Source of the DNA: Siphonodentalium dalli
Taxonomy: Eukaryota; Mollusca; Scaphopoda; Gadilida; Siphonodentaliidae
Assembly: GCA_032622095.1 (NCBI GenBank)
Contig: CP136061.1
Coordinates: forward strand, 2,542,001 to 2,606,000
Direction: 5' to 3'
Length of the DNA: 64,000 bases
The number at the start of each line of letters is the position of its first letter. The first letter of the stretch is position 1. Below the pieces are notes generated by a model that was not told the DNA's origin, made no database searches, and saw only the letters and a program-made list of their open reading frames with translations. Below, piece by piece: positions 43,740 through 59,800 of the stretch. The translations under genes were made by a program, and so were the position numbers.

Positions 43740-45600
43740 GGACGGTGACATATTGCCATGTATACCTATAAGACTGACATAAGGACGGTGACATATTGAT
43801 AATACATACCTATAAGACACACATAAGGAAGGTGGATATTGATAATGTATACCTATAAGACTGACATAAGGACGGTGACATATTGATAATGCATACCTAT
43901 AAGACTCACATAAGGACGGTGGCATATTGATAATACATACCTATAAGACACACATAAGGAAGGTGACATATTGATAATGCATACCTATAAGACTCACATA
44001 AGGACGGTGGCATATTGATAATACATACCTATAAGACACACATAAGGACGGTGACATATTGCCATGTATACCTATAAGACTGACATAAGGACGGTGACAT
44101 ATTGATAATACATACCTATAAGACACACATAAGGAAGGTGGATATTGATAATGTATACCTATAAGACTCACATAAGGACGGTGGCATATTGATAATACAT
44201 ACCTATAAGACACACATAAGGAAGGTGGATATTGATAATGTATACCTATAAGACTCACATAAGGACGGTGGCATATTGATAATACATACCTATAAGACAC
44301 ACATAAGGAAGGTGGATATTGATAATGCATACCTATAAGACTCACATAAGGACGGTGGCATATTGATAATACATACCTATAAGACTCACATAAGGACGGT
44401 GACATATTGCCATGTATACCTATAAGACTGACATAAGGACGGTGACATATTGATAATACATACCTATAAGACACACATAAGGAAGGTGGATATTGATAAT
44501 GTATACCTATAAGACTGACATAAGGACGGTGACATATTGATAATGCATACCTATAAGACTCACATAAGGACGGTGGCATATTGATAATACATACCTATAA
44601 GACACACATAAGGAAGGTGACATATTGATAATGCATACCTATAAGACTCACATAAGGACGGTGGCATATTGATAATACATACCTATAAGACACACATAAG
44701 GAAGGTGACATATTGATAATGCATACCTATAAGACTCACATAAGGACGGTGGCATATTGATAATACATACCTATAAGACACACATAAGGAAGGTGACATA
44801 TTGATAATGCATACCTATAAGACTGACATAAGGACGGTGACATATTGATAATGCATACCTATAAGACACACATAAGGACGGTGGCATATTGATAATACAT
44901 ACCTATAAGACACACATAAGGAAGGTGACATATTGATAATGCATACCTATAAGACTCACATAAGGACGGTGACATATTGATAATACATACCTATAAGACT
45001 CACATAAGGACGGTGACATATTGCCATGTATACCTATAAGACTGACATAAGGACGGTGACATATTGCCATGTATACCTATAAGACTCACATAAGGACGGT
45101 GACATATTGCCATGTATACCTATAAGACACACATAAGGACGGTGACATATTGATAATACATACCTATAAGACTCACATAAGGACGGTGACATATTGATAA
45201 TACATACCTATAAGACTCACATAAGGACGGTGACATATTGCCATGTATACCTATAAGACTGACATAAGGACGGTGACATATTGATAATACATACCTATAA
45301 GACACACATAAGGACGGTGGATATTGCCATGTATACCTATAAGACTCACATAAGGACGGTGACATATTGCCATGTATACCTATAAGACTCACATAAGGAC
45401 GGTGACATATTGATAATACATACCTATAAGACACACATAAGGACGGTGGATATTGATAATACATACCTATAAGACTCACATAAGGACGGTGGATATTGAT
45501 AATACATACCTATAAGACTCACATAAGGACGGTGACATATTGATAATACATACCTATAAGACTCACATAAGGACGGTGACATATTGCCATGTATACCTAT
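43740..45600 (-). repeat. Subarray carrying the TTGCCATG unit variant
   Basis: In place of TTGATAATACATA or TTGATAATGTATA, some units have TTGCCATGTATA, shortening the unit by one base. CCATG starts lie at 43756, 44062, 44410, 45024, 45067, 45110, 45241, 45327, 45370 and 45587, three of them in adjacent 43-bp units. The interval also contains an 87-bp dimer tract (43941-44579) whose 43+44 alternation gives the longest open phase in the window, 212 residues with a 29-residue period. Confidence 0.85.
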
Positions 45601-48600
45601 AAGACTGACATAAGGACGGTGACATATTGATAATACATACCTATAAGACTCACATAAGGACGGTGACATATTGATAATGCATACCTATAAGACTCACATA
45701 AGGACGGTGACATATTGATAATACATACCTATAAGACTCACATAAGGAAGGTGACATATTGATAATACATACCTATAAGACTCACATAAGGAAGGTGACA
45801 TATTGATAATACATACCTATAAGACACACATAAGGAAGGTGGCATATTGATAATACATACCTATAAGACTCACATAATGACGGTGACATATTGATAATAC
45901 ATACCTATAAGACTCACATAATGACGGTGACATATTGATAATACATACCTATAAGACTCACATAAGGACGGTGGCATATTGATAATACATACCTATAAGA
46001 CTCACATAAGGACGGTGACATATTGATAATACATACCTATAAGACACACATAAGGCCGGTGACATATTGATAATACATACCTATAAGACTCACATAAGGA
46101 AGGTGACATATTGATAATACATACCTATAAGACTCACATAAGGACGGTGACATATTGATAATACATACCTATAAGACTCACATAAGGAAGGTGACATATT
46201 GATAATACATACCTATAAGACTCACATAAGGACGGTGGCATATTGATAATACATACCTATAAGACTCACATAAGGAAGGTGACATATTGATAATACATAC
46301 CTATAAGACTCACAAAAGGACGGTGGCATATTGATAATGCATACCTATAATACTCACATAAGGAAGGTGACATATTGATAATACATACCTATAAGACTCA
46401 CATAAGGACGGTGACATATTGATAATGCATACCTATAAGACACACATAAGGAAGGTGACATATTGATAATACATACCTATAAGACTCACATAAGGACGGT
46501 GGCATATTGATAATGCATACCTATAAGACTCACATAAGGAAGGTGACATATTGATAATACATACCTATAAGACTCACATAAGGACGGTGACATGTTGATA
46601 ATGCATACCTATAAGACTCACATAAGGACGGTGACATATTGATAATACATACCTATAAGACTCACATAAGGACGGTGACATATTGATAATACATACCTAT
46701 AAGACACACATAAGGACGGTGACATATTGATAATACATACCTATAAGACTCACATAAGGAAGGTGACATATTGATAATACATACCTATAAGACACACATA
46801 AGGACGGTGACATATTGATAATACATACCTATAAGACTCACATAAGGAAGGTGGCATATTGATAATACATACCTATAAGACTCACATAAGGAAGGTGACA
46901 TATTGATAATACATACCTATAAGACTCACATAAGGACGGTGACATATTGATAATACATACCTATAAGACTCACATAAGGACGGTGACATATTGATAATAC
47001 ATACCTATAAGACTCACATAAGGACGGTGACATATTGATAATACATACCTATAAGACACACATAAGGACGGTGGATATTGATAATGCATACCTATAAGAC
47101 ACACATAAGGCCGGTGGCATATTGATAATGCATACCTATAAGACACACATAAGGACGGTGGATATTGATAATGCATACCTATAAGACTCACATAAGGAAG
47201 GTGACATATTGATAATACATACCTATAAGACACACATAAGGACGGTGGATATTGATAATGCATACCGATAAGACACACATAAGGCCGGTGGCATATTGAT
47301 AATGCATACCTATAAGACACATATAAGGCCGGTGACATATTGATAATGCATACCTATAAGACACATATAAGGCCGGTGACATATTGATAATACATACCTA
47401 TAAGACTCACATAAGGACGGTGACATATTGATAATACATACCTACAAGACACACATAAGGACGGTGACATATTGATAATGTATACCTATAAGACTCACAT
47501 AAGGACGGTGACATATTGATAATACATACCTATAAGACTCACATAAGGACGGTGACATATTGATAATACATACCTATAAGACTCACATAAGGACGGTGAC
47601 ATATTGATAATGCATACCTATAAGACTCACATAAGGACGGTGACATATTGATAATACATACCTATAAGACTCACATAAGGAAGGTGACATATTGATAATA
47701 CATACCTATAAGACTGACATAAGGAAGGTGACATATTGATAATACATACCTATAAGACACACATAAGGAAGGTGGCATATTGATAATACATACCTATAAG
47801 ACTCACATAATGACGGTGACATATTGATAATACATACCTATAAGACTCACATAATGACGGTGACATATTGATAATACATACCTATAAGACTCACATAAGG
47901 ACGGTGGCATATTGATAATACATACCTATAAGACTCACATAAGGACGGTGACATATTGATAATACATACCTATAAGACACACATAAGGCCGGTGACATAT
48001 TGATAATACATACCTATAAGACTCACATAAGGAAGGTGACATATTGATAATACATACCTATAAGACTCACATAAGGACGGTGACATATTGATAATACATA
48101 CCTATAAGACTCACATAAGGAAGGTGACATATTGATAATACATACCTATAAGACTCACATAAGGACGGTGGCATATTGATAATACATACCTATAAGACTC
48201 ACATAAGGAAGGTGACATATTGATAATACATACCTACAAGACACACATAAGGACGGTGACATATTGATAATGTATACCTATAAGACTCACATAAGGACGG
48301 TGACATATTGATAATACATACCTATAAGACTCACATAAGGACGGTGACATATTGATAATACATACCTATAAGACTCACATAAGGACGGTGACATATTGAT
48401 AATGCATACCTATAAGACTCACATAAGGACGGTGACATATTGATAATACATACCTATAAGACTCACATAAGGAAGGTGACATATTGATAATACATACCTA
48501 TAAGACTCACATAAGGAAGGTGACATATTGATAATACATACCTATAAGACACACATAAGGAAGGTGGCATATTGATAATACATACCTATAAGACTCACAT

Positions 48601-49575
48601 AATGACGGTGACATATTGATAATACATACCTATAAGACTCACATAATGACGGTGACATATTGATAATACATACCTATAAGACTCACATAAGGACGGTGGC
48701 ATATTGATAATACATACCTATAAGACTCACATAAGGACGGTGACATATTGATAATACATACCTATAAGACACACATAAGGCCGGTGACATATTGATAATA
48801 CATACCTATAAGACTCACATAAGGAAGGTGACATATTGATAATACATACCTATAAGACTCACATAAGGACGGTGACATATTGATAATACATACCTATAAG
48901 ACTCACATAAGGAAGGTGACATATTGATAATACATACCTATAAGACTCACATAAGGACGGTGGCATATTGATAATACATACCTATAAGACTCACATAAGG
49001 AAGGTGACATATTGATAATACATACCTATAAGACTCACAAAAGGACGGTGGCATATTGATAATGCATACCTATAATACTCACATAAGGAAGGTGACATAT
49101 TGATAATACATACCTATAAGACTCACATAAGGACGGTGACATATTGATAATGCATACCTATAAGACACACATAAGGAAGGTGACATATTGATAATACATA
49201 CCTATAAGACTCACATAAGGACGGTGGCATATTGATAATGCATACCTATAAGACTCACATAAGGAAGGTGACATATTGATAATACATACCTATAAGACTC
49301 ACATAAGGACGGTGACATGTTGATAATGCATACCTATAAGACTCACATAAGGACGGTGACATATTGATAATACATACCTATAAGACTCACATAAGGACGG
49401 TGACATATTGATAATACATACCTATAAGACACACATAAGGACGGTGACATATTGATAATACATACCTATAAGACTCACATAAGGAAGGTGACATATTGAT
49501 AATACATACCTATAAGACACACATAAGGACGGTGACATATTGATAATACATACCTATAAGACTCACATAAGGAAG
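45600..49575 (-). repeat. ~1.25-kb block duplicated at 2,725 bp
   Basis: About 45600-46850 matches about 48326-49575 at an offset of 2,725 bp (62 units). Rare markers agree: CATAATGAC at 45873 and 48598, CACAAAAGG at 46311 and 49036, and CATGTTGATAATG at 46591 and 49316. The match starts after the last TTGCCATG unit near 45590 and ends near 46853, where GTGGCATA faces GTGACATA. One base near 45607 differs close to the left edge. Confidence 0.85.
47441..49024 (-). repeat. Tandem pair of 18-mers (792 bp each)
   Basis: CCTACAAGACACAC marks the start at 47441 and again at 48233, exactly 792 bp (18 x 44) apart. The doubled CATAATGAC units at 47806 and 48598 keep the same offset. The order of unit types agrees with only isolated substitutions (for example GACTGACA against GACTCACA near 47714 and 48506). 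The second copy overlaps the 2,725-bp duplicate, so at least two rounds of amplification are layered here. Confidence 0.85.
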
Positions 49576-49974
49576 GTGACATATTGATAATACATACCTA
49601 TAAGACTCACATAAGGACGGTGACATATTGATAATACATACCTATAAGACACACATAAGGACGGTGACATATTGATAATACATACCTATAAGACTCACAT
49701 AAGGAAGGTGACATATTTATAATACATACCTATAAGACACACATAAGGACGGTGACATATTGATAATACATACCTATAAGACTCACATAAGGAAGGTGAC
49801 ATATTGATAATACATACCTATAAGACTCACATAAGGACGGTGACATATTGATAATACATACCTATAAGACACACATAAGGACGGTGACATATTGATAATA
49901 CATACCTATAAGACTCACATAAGGAAGGTGACATATTGATAATACATACCTATAAGACTCACATAAGGACGGTG

Positions 49975-52900
49975 GATATTGCCATGTATACCTATAAGAC
50001 ACACATAAGGACGGTGGATATTGCCATGTATACCTATAAGACACACATAAGGACGGTGACATATTGATAATACATACCTATAAGACTCACATAAGGACGG
50101 TGACATATTGATAATACATACCTATAAGACTCACATAAGGAAGGTGACATATTGATAATACATACCTATAAGACTCACATAAGGACGGTGGATATTGCCA
50201 TGTATACCTATAAGACACACATAAGGACGGTGACATATTGATAATACATACCTATAAGACTCACATAAGGAAGGTGGCATATTGATAATGCATACCTATA
50301 ATACACACATAAGGACGGTGGCATATTGATAATGCATACCTATAAGACTCACATAAGGACGGTGACATATTGATAATACTTACCTATAAGACTCACATAA
50401 GGACGGTGGATCTTGCCATGTATACCTATAAGACTCACATAAGGAAGGTGACATATTGATAATACATACCTATAAGACTCACATAAGGACGGTGGCATAT
50501 TGATAATGCATACCTATAAGACTCACATAAGGAAGGTGACATATTGATAATACATACCTATAAGACTCACATAAGGACGGTGGCATATTGATAATGCATA
50601 CCTATAAGACTCACATAAGGAAGGTGACATATTGATAATACATACCTATAAGACTCACATAAGGACGGTGGCATATTGATAATGCATACCTATAAGACTC
50701 ACATAAGGACGGTGACATATTGATAATACATACCTATAAGACTCACATAAGGACGGTGGCATATTGATAATGCATACCTATAAGACTCACATAAGGACGG
50801 TGACATATTGATAATACATACCTATAAGACTCACATAAGGAAGGTGACATATTGATAATACATACCTATAAGACTCACATAAGGACGGTGACATATTGAT
50901 AATGTATACCTATAAGACTCACATAAGGACGGTGGCATATTGATAATGCATACCTATAAGACTCACATAAGGACGGTGACATATTGATAATACATACCTA
51001 TAAGACTCACATAAGGACGGTGGCATATTGATAATGCATACCTATAAGACTCACATAAGGACGGTGACATATTGATAATACATACCTATAAGACTCACAT
51101 AAGGACGGTGACATATTGATAATACATACCTATAAGACTCACATAAGGACGGTGACATATTGATAATACATACCTATAAGACACACATAAGGAAGTTGTC
51201 ATATTGATAATACATACCTATAAGACTCACATAAGGAAGGTGACATATTGATAATACATACCTATAAGACTCACATAAGGACGGTGGCATATTGATAATA
51301 CATACCTATAAGACTCACATAAGGACGGTGGCATATTGATAATGCATACCTATAAGACTCACATAAGGACGGTGACATATTGATAATACATACCTATAAG
51401 ACTCACATAAGGACGGTGGCATATTGATAATGCATACCTATAAGACTCCCATAAGGAAGGTGACATATTGATAATACATACCTATAAGACTCACATAAGG
51501 AAGGTGACATATTGATAATACATACCTATAAGACTCACATAAGGACGGTGGCATATTGATAATACATACCTATAAGACTCACATAAGGAAGGTGACATAT
51601 TGATAATACATACCTATAAGACTCACATAAGGAAGGTGACATATTGATAATACATACCTATAAGACTCACATAAGGAAGGTGACATATTGATAATACATA
51701 CCTATAAGACACACATAAGGACGGTGGCATATTGATAATACATACCTATAAGACTCACATAAGGAAGGTGGCATATTGATAATACATACCTATAAGACTC
51801 ACATAAGGAAGGTGACATATTGATAATGCATACCTATAAGACTCACATAAGGACGGTGGCATATTGATAATACATACCTATAAGACTCACATAAGGACGG
51901 TGGCATATTGATAATGCATACCTATAAGACTCACATAAGGACGGTGACATATTGATAATACATACCTATAAGACTCACATAAGGACGGTGACATATTGAT
52001 AATACATACCTATAAGACACACATAAGGACGGTGACATATTGATAATACATACCTATAAGACTCACATAAGGACGGTGACATATTGATAATACATACCTA
52101 TAAGACTCACATAAGGACGGTGACATATTGATAATACATACCTATAAGACACACATAAGGAAGGTGACATATTGATAATGCATACCTATAAGACTCACAT
52201 AAGGAAGGTGACATATTGATAATACATACCTATAAGACTCACATAAGGAAGGTGGCATATTGATAATACATACCTATAAGACTCACATAAGGAAGGTGAC
52301 ATATTGATAATACATACCTATAAGACACACATAAGGACGGTGGCATATTGATAATACATACCTATAAGACTCACATAAGGAAGGTGACATATTGATAATA
52401 CATACCTATAAGACTCACATAAGGAAGGTGTATATTGATAATACATACCTATAAGACTCACATAAGGACGGTGGATATTGATAATACATACCTATAAGAC
52501 TCACATAAGGAAGGTGGCATATTGATAATACATACCTATAAGACTCACATAAGGACGGTGGATATTGATAATACATACCTATAAGACTCACATAAGGACG
52601 GTGACATATTGATAATACATACCTATAAGACTCACATAAGGAAGGTGACATATTGATAATACATACCTATAAGACTCACATGAGGAAGGTGACATATTGA
52701 TAATGCATACCTATAAGACTCACATAAGGAAGGTGGCATATTGATAATGCATACCTATAAGACTCACATAAGGAAGGTGACATATTGATAATGCATACCT
52801 ATAAGACTCACATAAGGAGGTGACATATTGATAATACATACCTATAAGACTCACATAAGGACGGTGGCATATTGATAATGTATACCTATAAGACACACAT

Positions 52901-53640
52901 AAGGACGGTGACATATTGATAATGCATACCTATAAGACTCACATAAGGAAGGTGGCATATTGATAATGCATACCTATAAGACACACATAAGGACGGTGGC
53001 ATATTGATAATACATACCTATAAGACTCACATAAGGACGGTGACATATTGATAATACATACCTATAAGACTCACATAAGGACGGTGGATATTGCCATGTA
53101 TACCTATAAGACACACATAAGGACGGTGACATATTGATAATACATACCTATAAGACTCACATAAGGACGGTGACATATTGATAATACATACCTATAAGAC
53201 TCACATAAGGACGGTGACATATTGATAATACATACCTATAAGACACCCATAAGGACGGTGTATATTGATAATACATACCTATAAGACACACATAAGGAAG
53301 GTGGCATATTGATAATACATACCTATAAGACACACATAAGGAAGGTGGCATATTGATAATACATACCTATAAGACACACATAAGGAAGGTGGCATATTGA
53401 TAATACATACCTATAATACACACATAAGGACGGTGGATATTGATAATACATACCTATAAGACTCACATAAGGACGGTGACATATTGATAATACATACCTA
53501 TAAGACTCACATAAGGACGGTGGATATTGCCATGTATACCTATAAGACTCACATAAGGACGGTGACATATTGATAATACATACCTATAAGACTCACATAA
53601 GGACGGTGGATATTGCCATGTATACCTATAAGACACACAT
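49975..53640 (-). repeat. Scattered TTGCCATG units, second cluster
   Basis: CCATG occurs at 49982, 50024, 50198, 50416, 53094, 53530 and 53616. Here it is usually joined to GTGGATA, giving 42-bp units, whereas the 43.7-45.6 kb cluster mostly has GTGACATA. The two clusters are therefore related but distinct haplotypes of the variant. Confidence 0.75.
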
Positions 53641-53879
53641 AAGGAAGGTGGCATATTGATAATACATACCTATAAGACACACATAAGGAAGGTGGCATAT
53701 TGATAATACATACCTATAAGACTCACATAAGGAAGGTGACATATTGATAATACATACCTATAAGACACACATAAGGAAGGTGGCATATTGATAATACATA
53801 CCTATAAGACACACATAAGGACGGTGGATATTGATAATACATACCTATAAGACTCACATAAGGACGGTGGCATATTGAT

Positions 53880-56800
53880 AATACATACCTATAAGACTCA
53901 CATAAGGACGGTGGCATATTGATAATGCATACCTATAAGACTCACATAAGGACGGTGGCATATTGATAATGCATACCTATAAGACTCACATAAGGACGGT
54001 GGCATATTGATAATACATACCTATAAGACTCACATAAGGACGGTGGCATATTGATAATACATACCTATAAGACTCACATAAGGACGGTGGCATATTGATA
54101 ATACATACCTATAAGACTCACATAAGGACGGTGGCATATTGATAATGCATACCTATAAGACTCACATAAGGACGGTGACATATTGATAATGCATACCTAT
54201 AAGACTCACATAAGGACGGTGGCATATTGATAATACATACCTATAAGACTCACATAAGGACGGTGTATATTGATAATGCATACCTATAAGACTCACATAA
54301 GGACGGTGACATATTGATAATGTATACCTATAAGACTCACATAAGGAAGGTGACATATTGATAATACATACCTATAAGACTCACATAAGGAAGGTGACAT
54401 ATTGATAATACATACCTATAAGACACACATAAGGACGGTGGCATATTGATAATACATACCTATAAGACTCACATAAGGACGGTGGCATATTGATAATACA
54501 TACCTATAAGACTCACATAAGGAAGGTGACATATTGATAATACATACCTATAAGACTCACATAAGGACGGTGGCATATTGATAATGCATACCTATAAGAC
54601 TCACATAAGGACGGTGGCATATTGATAATACATACCTATAAGACTCACATAAGGAAGGTGACATATTGATAATACATACCTATAAGACTCACATAAGGAC
54701 GGTGGCATATTGATAATACATACCTATAAGACTCACATAAGGACGGTGGCATATTGATAATACATACCTATAAGACTCACATAAGGAAGGTGGCATATTG
54801 ATAATGCATACCTATAAGACTCACATAAGGAAGGTGGCATATTGATAATGCATACCTATAAGACTCACATAAGGAAGGTGGCATATTGATAATGCATACC
54901 TATAAGACTCACATAAGGACGGTGGCATATTGATAATACATACCTATAAGACTCACATAAGGACGGTGCATATTGATAATCCATACCTATAAGACTCACA
55001 TAAGGAAGGTGGCATATTGATAATGCATACCTATAAGACTCACATAAGGACGGTGCATATTGATAATCCATACCTATAAGACTCACATAAGGAAGGTGGC
55101 ATATTGATAATGCATACCTATAAGACTCACATAAGGACGATGGCATAATGATAATGCATACCTATAAGACTCACATAAGGACGGTGGCATATTGATAATA
55201 CATACCTATAAGACTCACATAAGGACGGTGGCATATTGATAATACATACCTATAAGACTCACATAAGGACGGTGGCATATTGATAATACATACCTATAAG
55301 ACTCACATAAGGACGGTGGCATATTGATAATGCATACCTATAAGACTCACATAAGGACGGTGGCATATTGATAATACATACCTATAAGACACACATAAGG
55401 ACGGTGGCATATTGATAATGCATACCTATAAGACTCACATAAGGACGGTGGCATATTGATAATACATACCTATAAGACACACATAAGGACGGTGGCATAT
55501 TGATAATACATACCTATAAGACTCACATAAGGACGGTGACATATTGATAATACATACCTATAAGACTCACATAAGGACGGTGGCATATTGATAATACATA
55601 CCTATAAGACACACATAAGGACGGTGACATATTGATAATACATACCTATAAGACACATATAAGGCCGGTGGCATATTGATAATGCATACCTATAAGACAC
55701 ACATAAGGACGGTGGCATATTGATAATACATACCTATAAGACACACATAAGGACGGTGACATATTGATAATACATACCTATAAGACACATATAAGGCCGG
55801 TGGCATATTGATAATGCATACCTATAAGACACACATAAGGACGGTGGCATATTGATAATACATACCTATAAGACTCACATAAGGACGGTGGCATATTGAT
55901 AATGCATACCTATAAGACTCACATAAGGACGGTGACATATTGATAATGCATACCTATAAGACTCACATAAGGAAGGTGGAATATTGATAATCCATACCTA
56001 TAAGACTCACATAAGGACGGTGGCATATTGATAATACATACCTATAAGACACACATAAGGACGGTGACATATTGATAATACATACCTATAAGACACATAT
56101 AAGGCCGGTGGCATATTGATAATGCATACCTATAAGACACACATAAGGACGGTGGCATATTGATAATACATACCTATAAGACTCACATAAGGACGGTGGC
56201 ATATTGATAATACATACCTATAAGACTCACATAAGGACGGTGGCATATTGATAATGCATACCTATAAGACACACATAAGGACGGTGACATATTGATAATA
56301 CATACCTATAAGACACATATAAGGCCGGTGGCATATTGATAATGCATACCTATAAGACACACATAAGGACGGTGGCATATTGATAATACATACCTATAAG
56401 ACTCACATAAGGACGGTGGCATATTGATAATGCATACCTATAAGACACATATAAGGACGGTGGCATATTGATAATACATACCTATAAGACTCACATAAGG
56501 ACGGTGGCATATTGATAATGCATACCTATAAGACACACATAAGGACGGTGGCATATTGATAATACATACCTATAAGACTCACATAAGGACGGTGGCATAT
56601 TGATAATGCATACCTATAAGACACACATAAGGACGGTGACATATTGATAATACATACCTATAAGACACATATAAGGCCGGTGGCATATTGATAATGCATA
56701 CCTATAAGACACACATAAGGACGGTGGCATATTGATAATGCATACCTATAAGACTCACATAAGGACGGTGGCATATTGATAATGCATACCTATAAGACAC

Positions 56801-59800
56801 ACATAAGGAAGGTGGCATATTGATAATACATACCTATAAGACTCACATAAGGACGGTGGCATATTGATAATACATACCTATAAGACTCACATAAGGACGG
56901 TGGCATATTGATAATACATACCTATAAGACACACATAAGGACGGTGGCATATTGATAATACATACCTATAAGACTCACATAAGGACGGTGGCATATTGAT
57001 AATGCATACCTATAAGACACACATAAGGAAGGTGGCATATTGATAATACATACCTATAAGACACACATAAGGACGGTGGCATATTGATAATGCATACCTA
57101 TAAGACACACATAAGGAAGGTGGCATATTGATAATACATACCTATAAGACTCACATAAGGACGGTGGCATATTGATAATACATACCTATAAGACTCACAT
57201 AAGGACGGTGGCATATTGATAATACATACCTATAAGACTCACATAAGGACGGTGGCATATTGATAATACATACCTATAAGACTCACATAAGGACGGTGAC
57301 ATATTGATAATACATACCTATAAGACACATATAAGGCCGGTGGCATATTGATAATGCATACCTATAAGACACACATAAGGAAGGTGGCATATTGATAATA
57401 CATACCTATAAGACACACATAAGGACGGTGTATATTGATAATACATACCTATAAGACACACATAAGGAAGGTGGCATATTGATAATACATACCTATAAGA
57501 CTCACATAAGGACGGTGACATATTGATAATGCATACCTATAAGACTCACATACGACCGGTGGCATATTGATAATGCATACCTATAAGACTCACATAAGGA
57601 CGGTGGCATATTGATAATGCATACCTATAAGACACACATAAGGAAGGTGGCATATTGATAATACATACCTATAAGACTCACATAAGGACGGTGGCATATT
57701 GATAATGCATACCTATAAGACTCACATAAGGACGGTGGCATATTGATAATACATACCTATAAGACTCACATAAGGAAGGTGACATATTGATAATGCATAC
57801 CTATAAGACTCACATAAGGACGGTGACATATTGATAATACATACCTATAAGACTCACATAAGGACGGTGGATATTGATAATACATACCTATAAGACTCAC
57901 ATAAGGACGGTGACATATTGATAATACATACCTATAAGACTCACATAAGGACGGTGACATATTGATAATACATACCTATAAGACTCACATAAGGACGGTG
58001 GCATATTGATAATACATACCTATAAGACTCACATAAGGAAGGTGACATATTGATAATACATACCTATAAGACTCACATAAGGACGGTGGCATATTGATAA
58101 TACATACCTATAAGACTCACATAAGGACGGTGGCATATTGATAATGCATACCTATAAGACTCACATAAGGACGGTGGCATATTGATAATACATACCTATA
58201 AGACTCACATAAGGAAGGTGGCATATTGATAATGCATACCTATAAGACACACATAAGGACGGTGGCATATTGATAATGCATACCTATAAGACTCACATAA
58301 GGACGGTGGCATATTGATAATACATACCTATAAGACTCACATAAGGACGGTGGCATATTGATAATACATACCTATAAGACTCACATAAGGACGGTGACAT
58401 ATTGATAATACATACCTATAAGACTCACATAAGGACGGTGACATATTGATAATACATACCTATAAGACTCACATAAGGACGGTGACATATTGATAATACA
58501 TACCTATAAGACTCACATAAGGACGGTGACATATTGATAATACATACCTATAAGACTCACATAAGGACGGTGACATATTGATAATACATACCTATAAGAC
58601 TCACATAAGGAAGGTGACATATTGATAATACATACCTATAAGACTCACATAAGGACGGTGGCATATTGATAATACATACCTATAAGACTCACATAAGGAC
58701 GGTGACATATTGATAATACATACCTATAAGACTCACATAAGGAAGGTGGCATATTGATAATACATACCTATAAGACACACATAAGGAAGGTGACATATTG
58801 ATAATACATACCTATAAGACACACATAAGGAAGGTGGCATATTGATAATACATACCTATAAGACACACATAAGGAAGGTGGCATATTGATAATACATACC
58901 TATAAGACTCACATAAGGACGGTGACATATTGATAATACATAACTATAAGACACACATAAGGCCGGTGGCATATTGATAATGCATACCTATAAGACTCAC
59001 ATAAGGAAGGTGACATATTGATAATACATACCTATAAGACAGACATAAGGACGGTGACATATTGATAATACATACCTATAAGACTCACATAAGGACGGTG
59101 GCATATTGATAATACATACCTATAAGACAGACATAAGGACGGTGACATATTGATAATGCATACCTATAAGACACACATAAGGACGGTGACATATTGATAA
59201 TACATACCTATAAGACTCACATAAGGACGGTGGCATATTGATAATGCATACCTATAAGACTCACATAAGGAAGGTGACATATTGATAATACATACCTATA
59301 AGACACACATAAGGAAGGTGACATATTGATAATACATACCTATAAGACACACATAAGGAAGGTGGCATATTGATAATACATACCTATAAGACTCACATAA
59401 GGACGGTGACATATTGATAATACATACCTATAAGACACACATAAGGAAGGTGACATATTGATAATACATACCTATAAGACTCACATAAGGAAGGTGGCAT
59501 ATTGATAATGCATACCTATAAGACTCACATAAGGACGGTGGCATATTGATAATCCATACCTATAAGACTCACATAAGGAAGGTGGCATATTGATAATGCA
59601 TACCTATAAGACTCACATAAGGACGGTGGCATATTGAAAATGCATACCTATAAGACTCACATAAGGACGGTGGCATATTGATAATGCATACCTATAAGAC
59701 TCACATAAGGACGGTGGCATATTGATAATGCATACCTATAAGACTCACATAAGGACGGTGGCATATTGATAATGCATACCTATAAGACTCACATAAGGAA

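Noticed and set aside
43941-44579. 212-residue minus-strand open frame as a repeat-protein gene
   Set aside because: It lies wholly in satellite, has no signal or domain, and its openness is explained by 43+44-bp phase. Similar shorter frames occur wherever the same alternation occurs, in any tract.
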